DNA from: Sediminibacillus albus
Lineage (GTDB): Bacteria > Bacillota > Bacilli > Bacillales > Amphibacillaceae
Assembly: GCF_900101125.1 (NCBI RefSeq)
Contig: NZ_FNFL01000002.1
Coordinates: 1 to 64,000 of the forward strand
Length of the DNA stretch: 64,000 bases
Reading direction: 5' to 3'
The position numbers were made by a program, and so were the translations under genes. The notes under the pieces were generated by a model. The model made no database searches. It was given only the letters and a program-made list of their open reading frames with translations, and was not told the DNA's origin. Below, piece by piece: positions 37,502 through 44,900 of this stretch (its first letter is position 1; each line of letters starts with the position of its first letter).

Positions 37502-37777
37502 ATGGCTGCTATACAAAAGAGTACCGATACATCTAGCCTGGCAGAAGTAGTCGATCGTATTTTGGACAAAGGGGTTGTCATCGACTTATATGCGCGTGTC
37601 TCGCTAGTAGGGATTGAACTGATTACCGTAGAGGCACGAGTGGTTATCGCCAGTGTCGACACCTGGCTTCGTTACGCAGAAGCTGTTGGTTTACTGCGTG
37701 ATGATGTACAAGGAAGCATAGATGAAGGTGATGTTGAAGAAGGCGAACGGGGCCGCAGCCAGTTGAATTTTGCTTAG
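37502..37777 (+). CDS. gvpB: Gas-vesicle structural protein GvpA/GvpB
   Basis: The main ribbed-wall protein of the vesicle, 91 residues. The conserved core [28 protein letters not shown] is the alpha-beta-beta unit, followed by the second helix with [22 protein letters not shown]. The C-terminal tail is acidic and longer than in cyanobacterial GvpA (about 70), as in Bacillus GvpB. ATG 37502 has AAAGGAGCGG upstream; a preceding ATG lies inside gvpQ. It is the only typical GvpA in the window; gvpS and gvpJ are diverged paralogues. Known function: it polymerises into the hollow gas-permeable wall. Confidence 0.95.
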   Translation: MAAIQKSTDTSSLAEVVDRILDKGVVIDLYARVSLVGIELITVEARVVIASVDTWLRYAEAVGLLRDDVQGSIDEGDVEEGERGRSQLNFA

Positions 37778-37860
37778 TTATACAGAATGTAATAGAAAGC
37801 AGGGCATATGCGTATTTCCGCATATGCCTAGCTCTATTTTGATTTTAGGAGTGAAAGTAA

Positions 37861-38133
37861 ATGAAAATCGAACAGGTTAAGAAAGCGGTAGAGGATTTTT
37901 TCACTGAACATATCAACCCGCCATTTAAAATCACCTCCATTCTTCAGGAGGAAAACGGATGGAAGCTGGAAGTTGAAGTCATCGAAGAAAAAGAGTACAT
38001 GAAGCGGTATGCAAAAGACCATTTGATTGGTGAATATGAAGTAAAAGTGGATGAAGCCATGGAAGTGGTTTCTTACCAGCGGAAAAGCCTTCGCCCGCGC
38101 AGTGCCCCGCTTGTCACCGAAGAAGGAGGTTGA
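37861..38133 (+). CDS. gvpR: GvpR/GvpO-like gas-vesicle protein
   Basis: A 90-residue acidic protein of the GvpO family (called GvpR in B. megaterium). It begins MKIEQVKKAVEDFFTEH and has the family core GWKLEVEVIEEKEYMKRYAKD, ending in a YEVKVDEAMEVVSYQR segment. ATG 37861 has AGGAGTGAAAG upstream. It lies between gvpB and gvpN in the same order as in Bacillus. GvpO is required for vesicle formation in haloarchaea and may regulate expression; its biochemical role is unknown. The segment between gvpB and gvpR (37778-37860) holds only a CATATGC inverted repeat. Confidence 0.85.
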   Translation: MKIEQVKKAVEDFFTEHINPPFKITSILQEENGWKLEVEVIEEKEYMKRYAKDHLIGEYEVKVDEAMEVVSYQRKSLRPRSAPLVTEEGG

Positions 38134-38138
38134 CCGAC

Positions 38139-39479
38139 ATGGCAGCAAACAAATCAAATGAGGGAGATAACATTACCTCGGCAAACAAGCAGCCGGAAAA
38201 AGACAAAAGCAACACCGAAAAGAACAAAAAAGCAAAGAGAAAGAAAAAAGTAATCAAATCTAAAAACGGAGCAAATATGGCAGAAATAAAAAACAGGGAA
38301 AAAAAGCAGACAACAGATTCAGAGCAGGAAAAACGGCAAGCGGCAAACAAAGCAGACGAAGATAAGACGAAGCAGGAAACAAGCAATTCGGCTCCCAAAC
38401 CGAAGAAGTTTGAACAGGGCCAACGGAAAAGTAAAGAAGAAGAGAACAGCTATCGGCAGGGGAACCATCAAGCAAGTAAGTCTCCTTTGGACCCCAACAG
38501 TACAAACAACAATCAAAAAAAACAGTCTGAAAAAGATTCCTCCACTTCAGCAAACAAAAATAAACATAAGCGAAACATCGACGGAGAAAATTTTATCTTG
38601 ACACCGCAAATCGAAAAGATTGCTGACAGGGCAGAACGTTATATTCATGCAGGGTATCCTGTACACTTCACTGGTCCAGTCGGAGTAGGAAAGACCTCTA
38701 TGGCCCTGCATCTTGCTCGGAAGTTCAACAAGCCGGTGATGTTATTGCAAGGGAACCATGAACTTACCAATCAAGACTTATTAGGCGGGATTACAGGTGT
38801 TTCAACCAACATGCTGATCGATAATTTTGTGCGGCAAGTGTACAAAAAGCAGCAGGACACCAATGAAAAATGGACGCCAGGCCGATTAGTGGAGGCCGTT
38901 AAAAATGGTTATACCTTAATCTATGATGAATTTAACCGTTCCCGTCCGGAAACAAACAGTTTGTTTCTGTCTTTATTAGAGGAAGGAATATTACCTTTAT
39001 ATGGGACCAAGCAAAACACACCTTTTGTCCGGGTCCATCCGGATTTTAAGGTCATCTTCACGAGTAATCCTAAAGAATACCAGGGCATTTACCAGCCTCA
39101 AGAAGCCTTATTGGATCGGTTAATCACGATTGAAGTTAACGGCAGAGCGGAGGAGTCAGAGGGCGATATCGTCGCCAAAAAAACGAATTTAGCTCAGGCA
39201 AAAACCAATAAAGTCGTCAGTCTTGTCAACAGGATTAGAAGACGATGCGAGCAAGAAAAAGCTGAAGGACCAAGTTTAAGAGCAATGGTAATGATAGCTT
39301 CCATTGCCAAACAACAGGATTTGGCGGTCACTGCCAAGGAGGAGCAGTTTGAAAGCCTATGTGTGGATGTCCTGGGAGCACAGCTTGCCCGTTGTTTAGG
39401 TTATAGCCAAGTGAAGGATGTTGAACCGATCATAAAACAAGAATTGAAAAGAATGGAGGATGAAAAAAATGCTGGATAA
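38139..39479 (+). CDS. gvpN: GvpN AAA+-type ATPase with long charged N-terminal extension
   Basis: Gas-vesicle ATPase thought to help load or enlarge the nascent vesicle. The ATPase part (about 152-446) has Walker A GPVGVGKT (179-186), GNHELTNQDLLGG, Walker B LIYDEFNRSRPETN and sensor-1 VIFTSNPKEY; this accounts for the usual family length of about 300. Before it stands an extension of about 150 residues with almost no hydrophobic residues, rich in Lys, Glu, Asn, Gln and Ser, that should be disordered. ATG 38139 is nine bases from AAGGAGG; a TTG at 38130 touches that site and was rejected. The codon composition of the extension is A-rich (AAA, AAC, GAA). The end overlaps gvpF. Confidence 0.93.
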   Translation: MAANKSNEGDNITSANKQPEKDKSNTEKNKKAKRKKKVIKSKNGANMAEIKNREKKQTTDSEQEKRQAANKADEDKTKQETSNSAPKPKKFEQGQRKSKEEENSYRQGNHQASKSPLDPNSTNNNQKKQSEKDSSTSANKNKHKRNIDGENFILTPQIEKIADRAERYIHAGYPVHFTGPVGVGKTSMALHLARKFNKPVMLLQGNHELTNQDLLGGITGVSTNMLIDNFVRQVYKKQQDTNEKWTPGRLVEAVKNGYTLIYDEFNRSRPETNSLFLSLLEEGILPLYGTKQNTPFVRVHPDFKVIFTSNPKEYQGIYQPQEALLDRLITIEVNGRAEESEGDIVAKKTNLAQAKTNKVVSLVNRIRRRCEQEKAEGPSLRAMVMIASIAKQQDLAVTAKEEQFESLCVDVLGAQLARCLGYSQVKDVEPIIKQELKRMEDEKNAG

Positions 39480-40233
39480 TCAACTGGGTGTATACTTGTT
39501 CGGAGCCATACCTGTAAATACCTCCAAAACATTTGGAGAAGTGAAACTGGCCGGTGAACAGAGGGGTGTCTATACCATTCCATATAAAGAAACAGCGATG
39601 GTCGTAGCAGATGCGCCGGTCCAAGTTTATGATCCGAGCCGCGCCAACTTAAAGGCCCATCAGGATGTCGTCAATTTAGTGATGGAACAGCATACGATTG
39701 TACCTATGAGCTTTGGCAATGTGCTGGAATCTGAACAAGACGTCACCCTGCTATTGGAACAATTACAAGAACAATTGATGAAAATTTTCCCTCAGATTGA
39801 AAACAGAATCGAAGTTGGCTTAAAAATAATCGGCCATAAACAATGGATCGAGCAAGCAGCCCAGGCCCAGCCCGAACTGAAACAAGCCCAGGAGAACATA
39901 GCGGGTAAATCTAAAGAGGCCGGTTATTATGAAAGAATACAACTCGGAGAAGCAGCACGGAAATTCATGCTGCAACTGCAAAAACAATGCGAGGCAGAAA
40001 TTTTCACACCGTTGACGGAACTAGCCGTTTCCTCGAAAAGCAATGAGGTCATCGGTGAACGCATGTTACTGAACGCCTCCTTCCTGATTGACTTGGATAA
40101 AGAGACTGCGTTTGACCAAAAGGTGAATGAACTTTATGAACAATGGGAAGGAAAGGTGGACTTCAAATACACTGGTCCGTGGCCGGCATACAATTTTATC
40201 GATATTAAATTAAAGGCGGCAGATGTTTCATGA
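39469..40233 (+). CDS. gvpF: Gas-vesicle protein GvpF
   Basis: Minor vesicle protein of 254 residues, GvpF/GvpL family, which lines the gas-facing side and helps assembly. It starts LDNQLGVYLFGAIP and has MPMSFGNVLE-like VPMSFGNV and the family's C-terminal GPWPAYNFIDI motif. A central helical part (QEQLMKIFPQIENRIEVGLK) is typical. ATG 39469 was chosen because GGAGG ends nine bases before it; an ATG at 39460 abuts that site. The gene overlaps gvpN by 11 bases and gvpG by four, so translation is coupled. Confidence 0.93.
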   Translation: MLDNQLGVYLFGAIPVNTSKTFGEVKLAGEQRGVYTIPYKETAMVVADAPVQVYDPSRANLKAHQDVVNLVMEQHTIVPMSFGNVLESEQDVTLLLEQLQEQLMKIFPQIENRIEVGLKIIGHKQWIEQAAQAQPELKQAQENIAGKSKEAGYYERIQLGEAARKFMLQLQKQCEAEIFTPLTELAVSSKSNEVIGERMLLNASFLIDLDKETAFDQKVNELYEQWEGKVDFKYTGPWPAYNFIDIKLKAADVS

Positions 40234-40478
40234 TTCGAAAGCTTTTTACCTGGCCGCTTGATACCGTCATGATGGTTGGAGAAAAAGTGAAAGAAGAGGT
40301 TGATAAAGAACTATACGACGTAGAACATATTCAAAAGAAGCTGGTTCATTTGCAAATGATGCTGGAAATGGAAGAAATATCCGAAGAACACTATCAACAA
40401 CAGGAAGAGGAACTTCTCATCCAATATCGCATTGCCAAGCAAATGGAACAAAACGGAGGAATACACAAGGAGGGCTGA
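40230..40478 (+). CDS. gvpG: Gas-vesicle protein GvpG
   Basis: An 82-residue helical protein of the GvpG family with a short hydrophobic start (IRKLFTWPLDTVMMVGEKVKE) and a long amphipathic helix rich in Glu and Gln. ATG 40230 overlaps the gvpF stop (ATGA). The next gene, gvpL, follows after two bases. GvpG interacts with GvpF/GvpL and is essential for vesicle formation in known systems; its molecular role is not known. Confidence 0.92.
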   Translation: MIRKLFTWPLDTVMMVGEKVKEEVDKELYDVEHIQKKLVHLQMMLEMEEISEEHYQQQEEELLIQYRIAKQMEQNGGIHKEG

Positions 40479-40480
40479 AA

Positions 40481-41317
40481 ATGAGCGACACATTACATTA
40501 TCTATATGCTTTTATTCCGAGCTCAGAGTATGAAAGCCGTCCCCCAGACGAGATGGAAGGAATACAAAAGAATGCCAGTCTGCAATATCTCCCGTTGGGG
40601 TCAATTACTGCAGTTACCTGCCACGTGCATCCGGACGAGTTTTCTGAGGAAAATTTAGCTAAAAACACAGAAAACATGGCCTGGCTGCAAGAAAAAGCCT
40701 TCCATCACCACCAGATGATGAATCAATTACATAAATCTTATACGGTCATTCCATTGAAATTCGGGACAATTTACACTGCCATTGCCAGCTTGAAGGCTGC
40801 AGTACAGGAGCATGAGGAAAACATCCTTTCTTTATTTCAAGCTTTGCAGGGCAAAGAGGAGTGGAATATGAAGATTTATGTAAAAGACGATAAATTTCGA
40901 GAGAAGGTAATGGCAGGCAATCAGGAGATTGAAAAAAAACAGCAGGAAATTGAGCAGCTGTCAAAAGGGAAGCAATATTTTGAAAAGAAAAAAATGGGCC
41001 AGTTCATTGAAGAGCAAGTAAAAAAGGAAATTGAAACGAGCTGTAAACAGGTCCACCAAAAACTAAAAATCTATAGTCAAGCGGAAGAGCTTAAGAAGAA
41101 TTGGGGGAAGAAGGTAACCGGGAAAACGGATGGGATGTACTGGAACAGCGCCTATCTTCTGCCAAGAGGAGAGGTCGAGGCGTTCTTAGAAACAATCAAG
41201 CAGGAACAAGCAGAAGCTTCCCGCAAGGAGACAGGGCTAACCTTTGAAGTAACTGGCCCATGGCCGGCCTATCACTTTTCCAATTTTCAAGATAGAGGTG
41301 TACAGCATGGAACGTGA
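40481..41317 (+). CDS. gvpL: Gas-vesicle protein GvpL
   Basis: A 278-residue GvpF/GvpL-family protein with N-terminal LHYLYAFIPSSEY, a VIPLKFGTIY segment matching the PMxFG motif of GvpF, a long charged coiled coil (about 145-200, QEIEKKQQEIEQLSK) and the C-terminal TGPWPAYHFSNF motif. AGGAGGGCTG precedes ATG 40481. It was probably formed by duplication of gvpF; identity to GvpF here is low. It is thought to be part of the assembly complex. The stop overlaps the start of gvpS. Confidence 0.92.
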   Translation: MSDTLHYLYAFIPSSEYESRPPDEMEGIQKNASLQYLPLGSITAVTCHVHPDEFSEENLAKNTENMAWLQEKAFHHHQMMNQLHKSYTVIPLKFGTIYTAIASLKAAVQEHEENILSLFQALQGKEEWNMKIYVKDDKFREKVMAGNQEIEKKQQEIEQLSKGKQYFEKKKMGQFIEEQVKKEIETSCKQVHQKLKIYSQAEELKKNWGKKVTGKTDGMYWNSAYLLPRGEVEAFLETIKQEQAEASRKETGLTFEVTGPWPAYHFSNFQDRGVQHGT

Positions 41318-41579
41318 CATGTTAGACAATCAGGATGTCTCGTTGCTGGATGTTTTGGATGCTGTCCTGGAAAAAGGGGTCGTGCTGCGGGGCGATATTA
41401 CTATCTCGATAGCAGATATTGATTTGGTTTATCTCGATTTACGCATTTTATTAAGTTCGGTTGACACATTGATCGATTCAGCACAAGGCAAAAGACAAGC
41501 AACCGACAAAGGAGAGACAATCCGGTCATGGGAAAAGGAGGAAACAGCTGATGGAGCAAACGCGGCAACTAGTAGATAA
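41307..41579 (+). CDS. gvpS: GvpS, GvpA-family minor protein
   Basis: A 90-residue GvpA paralogue with the core LLDVLDAVLEKGVVLRGDITISIADIDLVYLDLRILLSSVDTLID (read in parts: DAVLEKGVVL, ADIDLVYLDLRILL) and a charged tail. ATG 41307 is seven bases from AGAGGTG; a GTG at 41298 lies within that site. It overlaps the end of gvpL by 11 bases and the gvpK start by about 29. GvpS of Bacillus is thought to act in nucleation or at vesicle tips, like GvpJ/GvpM of archaea. Confidence 0.88.
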   Translation: MERDMLDNQDVSLLDVLDAVLEKGVVLRGDITISIADIDLVYLDLRILLSSVDTLIDSAQGKRQATDKGETIRSWEKEETADGANAATSR

Positions 41580-41859
41580 AGCCGGTAATCAGCCAGAAGG
41601 ACGAATCAATTTAAATCCGGATAATGCTGAGGAAGGTCTTACCCAGCTCGTAATGACGGTTGTGGAACTTATTCGCCAGCTTGTGGAACGGCAAGCGATG
41701 AAACGTGTCGAAGGCGGAAATTTAAGTGAGGAAGAAATTGAAAAGCTTGGAGTCGCACTAATGAATCTGGAAGAGAAAATGGATGAGTTGAAGGAAATTT
41801 TTGGCTTAAAAGATGAGGATCTTAATATCGACTTAGGACCGCTGGGCAATTTACTTTAA
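41551..41859 (+). CDS. gvpK: Gas-vesicle protein GvpK
   Basis: A 102-residue GvpK-family protein. The core EEGLTQLVMTVVELIRQLVERQAM is a hydrophobic helix pair, followed by GGNLSEEEIEKLGVALMNLEEKMDELKEIFGL (parts only: LSEEEIEKLGVALM), the most conserved part of the family. AAAGGAGGAAAC precedes ATG 41551, which lies inside the gvpS tail. GvpK is essential for vesicle formation; its role is unresolved. Length fits the family. Confidence 0.92.
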   Translation: MEQTRQLVDKAGNQPEGRINLNPDNAEEGLTQLVMTVVELIRQLVERQAMKRVEGGNLSEEEIEKLGVALMNLEEKMDELKEIFGLKDEDLNIDLGPLGNLL

Positions 41860-41889
41860 ATATACAAGGACGCTTAGGAGGGATGTAAC

Positions 41890-42207
41890 ATGACAGACAA
41901 CCATCCAATGCAAACAACCAATGGCTTAGTTGAAGTACTGGAAACAGTCCTGGACAAAGGGGTTGTCATAGCGGGAGACATAAAGGTGAACATAGCTGAA
42001 GTCGAGTTACTCACCATTAAAATCCGGCTGCTGATCGCATCCGTCGATAAAGCAAAAGAAATCGGCATGGATTGGTGGGAAACAGACCCGCACTACTCCT
42101 CACAGGCCAACAGGCTGGAAGAAGAAAATAAACAGTTACAGGACGAAATCCGCCGTCTGGAAGAAAAAATCGACCAAGCAGGAAAACAGGATGAGAGCTT
42201 TAAGTAA
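41890..42207 (+). CDS. gvpJ: GvpJ, GvpA-family minor protein
   Basis: A 105-residue GvpA paralogue and last gene of the cluster. Its core LVEVLETVLDKGVVIAGDIKV and ELLTIKIRLLIASVDKAKEIG match the family, and the tail (about 68-105) is a predicted coiled coil, EENKQLQDEIRRLEEKIDQ. AGGAGGGATG precedes ATG 41890. In B. megaterium gvpT and gvpU follow gvpJ; neither is seen here. GvpJ is proposed to cap or nucleate the vesicle. Confidence 0.9.
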   Translation: MTDNHPMQTTNGLVEVLETVLDKGVVIAGDIKVNIAEVELLTIKIRLLIASVDKAKEIGMDWWETDPHYSSQANRLEEENKQLQDEIRRLEEKIDQAGKQDESFK

Positions 42208-42488
42208 TATCGCAGATGTTTCATATGATGAATATATTGGTCTATAAAAGAGTGGGATAGGAGCTGGACGGAACTATCCTGCTCAAAATCATTTGCAGAA
42301 AAACGGGGAGTTTAATGGTATAGGGAAATAAAATTTTGATAATCATGCTAAATAACAGCCTATAGTATAGGAAGCGGGAAGAACATAAGGTTACTCCTTG
42401 CATAAGCTTAAGTAAACGTCTATTTGGTTGTTTCCTAATTCTTTGTCAGGATGAAAAAGATGCTTCAAGTATAAAAGGAGGGACGCTT
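42208..42488 (+). promoter_or_regulatory. Intergenic region with promoter for the dehydrogenase gene
   Basis: A GGATAG/CTATCC hairpin near 42253-42282 follows the gvp cluster and may be a weak terminator. Candidate promoter TTGATA (42336-42341), 19-base spacer, TATAGT (42361-42366), lies about 120 bases before the dehydrogenase start. No gene was found. Confidence 0.4.
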
Positions 42489-43868
42489 TTGAAAAGCTAT
42501 ACAGGAGGAATTGTCGAACAATCTTTAGATGCCTTATTGGAAGACGACTCATTTTTACCAGATCTACAAGGTGAAACAAGAAACAAGGCGTTTACATCGC
42601 TCGTTTCCATCCTTTCTACCCCCAATCACATACATAAATCCTTTTTGCGCATTTCTTTAGAAAACGGAAAGGTTATCCGAGTTCCTGCCTTTCGGGTGCA
42701 GCACAATGATACCCTCGGGCCTTATAAAGGCGGGATTCGTTTTCATGAATCAGTAAACGAGGAGGAAGTTATCAATCTGGCTTCCCTGATGACATTGAAG
42801 AATGCCCTGTATGAAGTTCCGTTTGGCGGTGGTAAGGGCGGAGTTGTCATTAACCCAAGAGAATTTGAGATAAAGGAACTACACTCGATATGTAAAAAGT
42901 ATGTCCAATATTTCAGCGATATTTTAGGAACGGATAAAGATATTCCAGCTCCAGATGTCGGTACCGGGGATCGTGAGATGGACTGGATGATGGCAGAATA
43001 TAAGAGTATTCACCCTGGTATGCCTTACAGAGGAAGCTTTACAGGAAAGAGTGTCGTAAATGGCGGCTCATTAGGACGTAGGGAAGCCACCGGAAAAGGG
43101 GTTTATTTCACCTTTCGTTATTTATTCCACGATTTTATCCAGGAGCATAAACAATGGTTAACTAATAGCCAAAATAGATTTGCCCAGACAGCTTTAACCC
43201 ATGCTGGTCGTCCCTTGGCTATTGCTGTCCAGGGATTTGGAAATGTAGGATCAATTGCAGCTCTGGAAGCTTATAATTGTGATCGCTTGCAAAGCAAAGT
43301 AGTAGCCGTAAGCGACCGAAATGTGACGTTATATAATTCAGAGGGATTAGATATCCCCGAACTTGTAAAGTTCATTACCGTGAAAAATGGAGATTTGCCG
43401 ACAACAGAAGAAGAACTAGCGCAAAACAGTATCAAGGCTGTCATCTATGACCGCGATAAAATTTTAAGTCTCAATGTAGATGCTTTATTTTTAGCAGCAT
43501 TAGAAGATCAAATACATGAAGAGAATGTTGAGGATGTAAAAGCGCAGATTATTGTCGAGGGTGCCAATTCTCCTGTAACGGTGGAAGCGGATGAAACCTT
43601 GAGTAAGCGAGGAGTTATCATTGTACCTGATATACTCGCTAACGCTGGTGGAGTGATTGTTTCCTACCTGGAGTGGTTACAAGGCCGTGAAACACAATTT
43701 TACAGTGAAGAGCAAGTATTTAAACTTCAGTTGGATAAAATGAAAACGACATTGGATAGGATTCTCCCCCAATTTTTCGCGGATCCATTTCCGCTGCGGC
43801 AGAACTGTTATATCCATGCCGTGATGAAATTGTCTACCGTATTATACCGCCAGGGCAAGCTTTACTAA
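42489..43868 (+). CDS. Glu/Leu/Phe/Val-type amino-acid dehydrogenase (glutamate dehydrogenase)
   Basis: A 459-residue NAD(P)-dependent dehydrogenase that interconverts glutamate and 2-oxoglutarate. The substrate domain has GPYKGGIRFH, LMTLKNALYEVPFGGGKGG with the catalytic lysine, and PAPDVGTG with the catalytic aspartate. The nucleotide domain has the AVQGFGNVGS Rossmann motif and IVEGANSPVT, then NAGGVIVSYLEW. It is about 35 residues longer than B. subtilis RocG/GudB, mostly because of an insertion before the Rossmann motif (DFIQEHKQWLTNSQNRFAQT). TTG 42489 is used, preceded by AAAAGGAGGG. It is unrelated in function to the gvp genes and looks monocistronic. Confidence 0.93.
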   Translation: MKSYTGGIVEQSLDALLEDDSFLPDLQGETRNKAFTSLVSILSTPNHIHKSFLRISLENGKVIRVPAFRVQHNDTLGPYKGGIRFHESVNEEEVINLASLMTLKNALYEVPFGGGKGGVVINPREFEIKELHSICKKYVQYFSDILGTDKDIPAPDVGTGDREMDWMMAEYKSIHPGMPYRGSFTGKSVVNGGSLGRREATGKGVYFTFRYLFHDFIQEHKQWLTNSQNRFAQTALTHAGRPLAIAVQGFGNVGSIAALEAYNCDRLQSKVVAVSDRNVTLYNSEGLDIPELVKFITVKNGDLPTTEEELAQNSIKAVIYDRDKILSLNVDALFLAALEDQIHEENVEDVKAQIIVEGANSPVTVEADETLSKRGVIIVPDILANAGGVIVSYLEWLQGRETQFYSEEQVFKLQLDKMKTTLDRILPQFFADPFPLRQNCYIHAVMKLSTVLYRQGKLY

Positions 43869-44042
43869 AAAGAATCGCGGTTACAATAATATCGGTTTAA
43901 TAAACTTTTCTACTACTTTAGACTACATTTTTGAGAAGTAGATCAACTGCGATTATAAGAGGAGCGATTCCAGCAGGAAGTAGAGCGAAAAACCAGGAAA
44001 GACGATCATCAAACGCTGCAAATCCACCCTGACTAAAGCTAT

Positions 44043-44070
44043 GGAAGAGGGTGTTTTTAACCCTCTTTCC
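44043..44070. terminator. Hairpin between convergent genes
   Basis: GGAAGAGGGT and ACCCTCTTTCC form an inverted repeat between the dehydrogenase gene and the convergent sigma-factor gene. No T run follows on either side, so termination efficiency is doubtful. Confidence 0.5.
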
Positions 44071-44073
44071 ACA

Positions 44074-44613
44074 CTATCTTCTGTTTACCCGTTTTTTTTT
44101 ACTGCTCCCATCGTCACGCAGCAATGGCTGGATTTTTGGTTTGGCATTCCTTGCCCAATTCTTGACAGCATCAATGGTAACTTGTTCTTGTTCCGAGATG
44201 GTTCGAAGGGATAAATCCTCCAGCACAAATGAGGTGAACCATTTCATTTGTTTATCTGTCAGCACTTGTGCAATCCGGGCATGCAGATATGGGTCCAGCC
44301 CTTCCTCCAGGAAGGCGGCAGTATTCCCCTGTTGTGCTTTTACCTGGCTAATATACGCCTGCTCGTTTTCTTTCTGGCGGTTACGTTTTCGAATCAAACT
44401 GAGCATTGCTTTCTCGATGCGGAAATAAGCATAGCTGGAAAACTTTCCCCGTTTTGCATTATAGCTTTCCACGGCTTCCCATAAAGCGATCATTCCCTCC
44501 TGGTAAAACTCTTTTTCTGAATCACGAATACCGAGCTTCATGATCAAATAATAAATCATGTTTTCATACTCTGTTAATATGTCGTTGAAAGATTTGATTT
44601 CTCCCTCTGCCAC
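44074..44613 (-). CDS. Sigma-70-family RNA polymerase sigma factor
   Basis: A 179-residue protein with sigma region 2 in the first half: ILTEYENMIYYLIMKLGI, the DLxQEG-like FYQEGMIALWEAVESYN and the KGKFSSYAYFRIEKAMLSLIRK stretch (parts: RGKFSSYAYFRIEKAML), typical of -10 binding and melting. Region 4 (about 120-170) contains a weak HTH, LSLRTISEQEQVTIDAVKNW. The start is a GTG at 44613 with AAGAGG upstream. It resembles small group-3/4 or SigX-like factors of Firmicutes, such as ComX; target genes are unknown. No anti-sigma gene adjoins it. Confidence 0.83.
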   Translation of the reverse strand: MAEGEIKSFNDILTEYENMIYYLIMKLGIRDSEKEFYQEGMIALWEAVESYNAKRGKFSSYAYFRIEKAMLSLIRKRNRQKENEQAYISQVKAQQGNTAAFLEEGLDPYLHARIAQVLTDKQMKWFTSFVLEDLSLRTISEQEQVTIDAVKNWARNAKPKIQPLLRDDGSSKKKRVNRR

Positions 44614-44900
44614 AATATCCTCTTTCTACAAAGGCGCCTTTATGGTTTATTCCGCGGTAGGACAAGCATAAAAGATGAAAAAGAGATTTTCCTGCAAGAA
44701 AAGAGGATGTTTTTCGCGTTTTTCGGTCGACAGGCTGTAAGAAAATTAATTTTTCGCTGGTTAAAGAGACACATTTGGGCGTAGTAAATGCAAGTTTTAG
44801 CAGAATTCACTTTTATCCAAATGGATGGATTTCCAACAAGAAAAAGGTTTTTAAGCACTGTTTGGCATGCTATATTAAAAGCAAGCAAAGGAGGTTTTTC
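44614..44900 (+). promoter_or_regulatory. Promoter region of the PRD activator gene
   Basis: An extended -10 (TGCTATATT) ends about 30 bases before the activator start, with TTTAAG about 18 bases upstream of it. A TTTTTCGCGTTTTTCGGTCGAC stretch is seen near 44712-44735 without a clear structure. No gene is supported in this interval. Confidence 0.4.
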
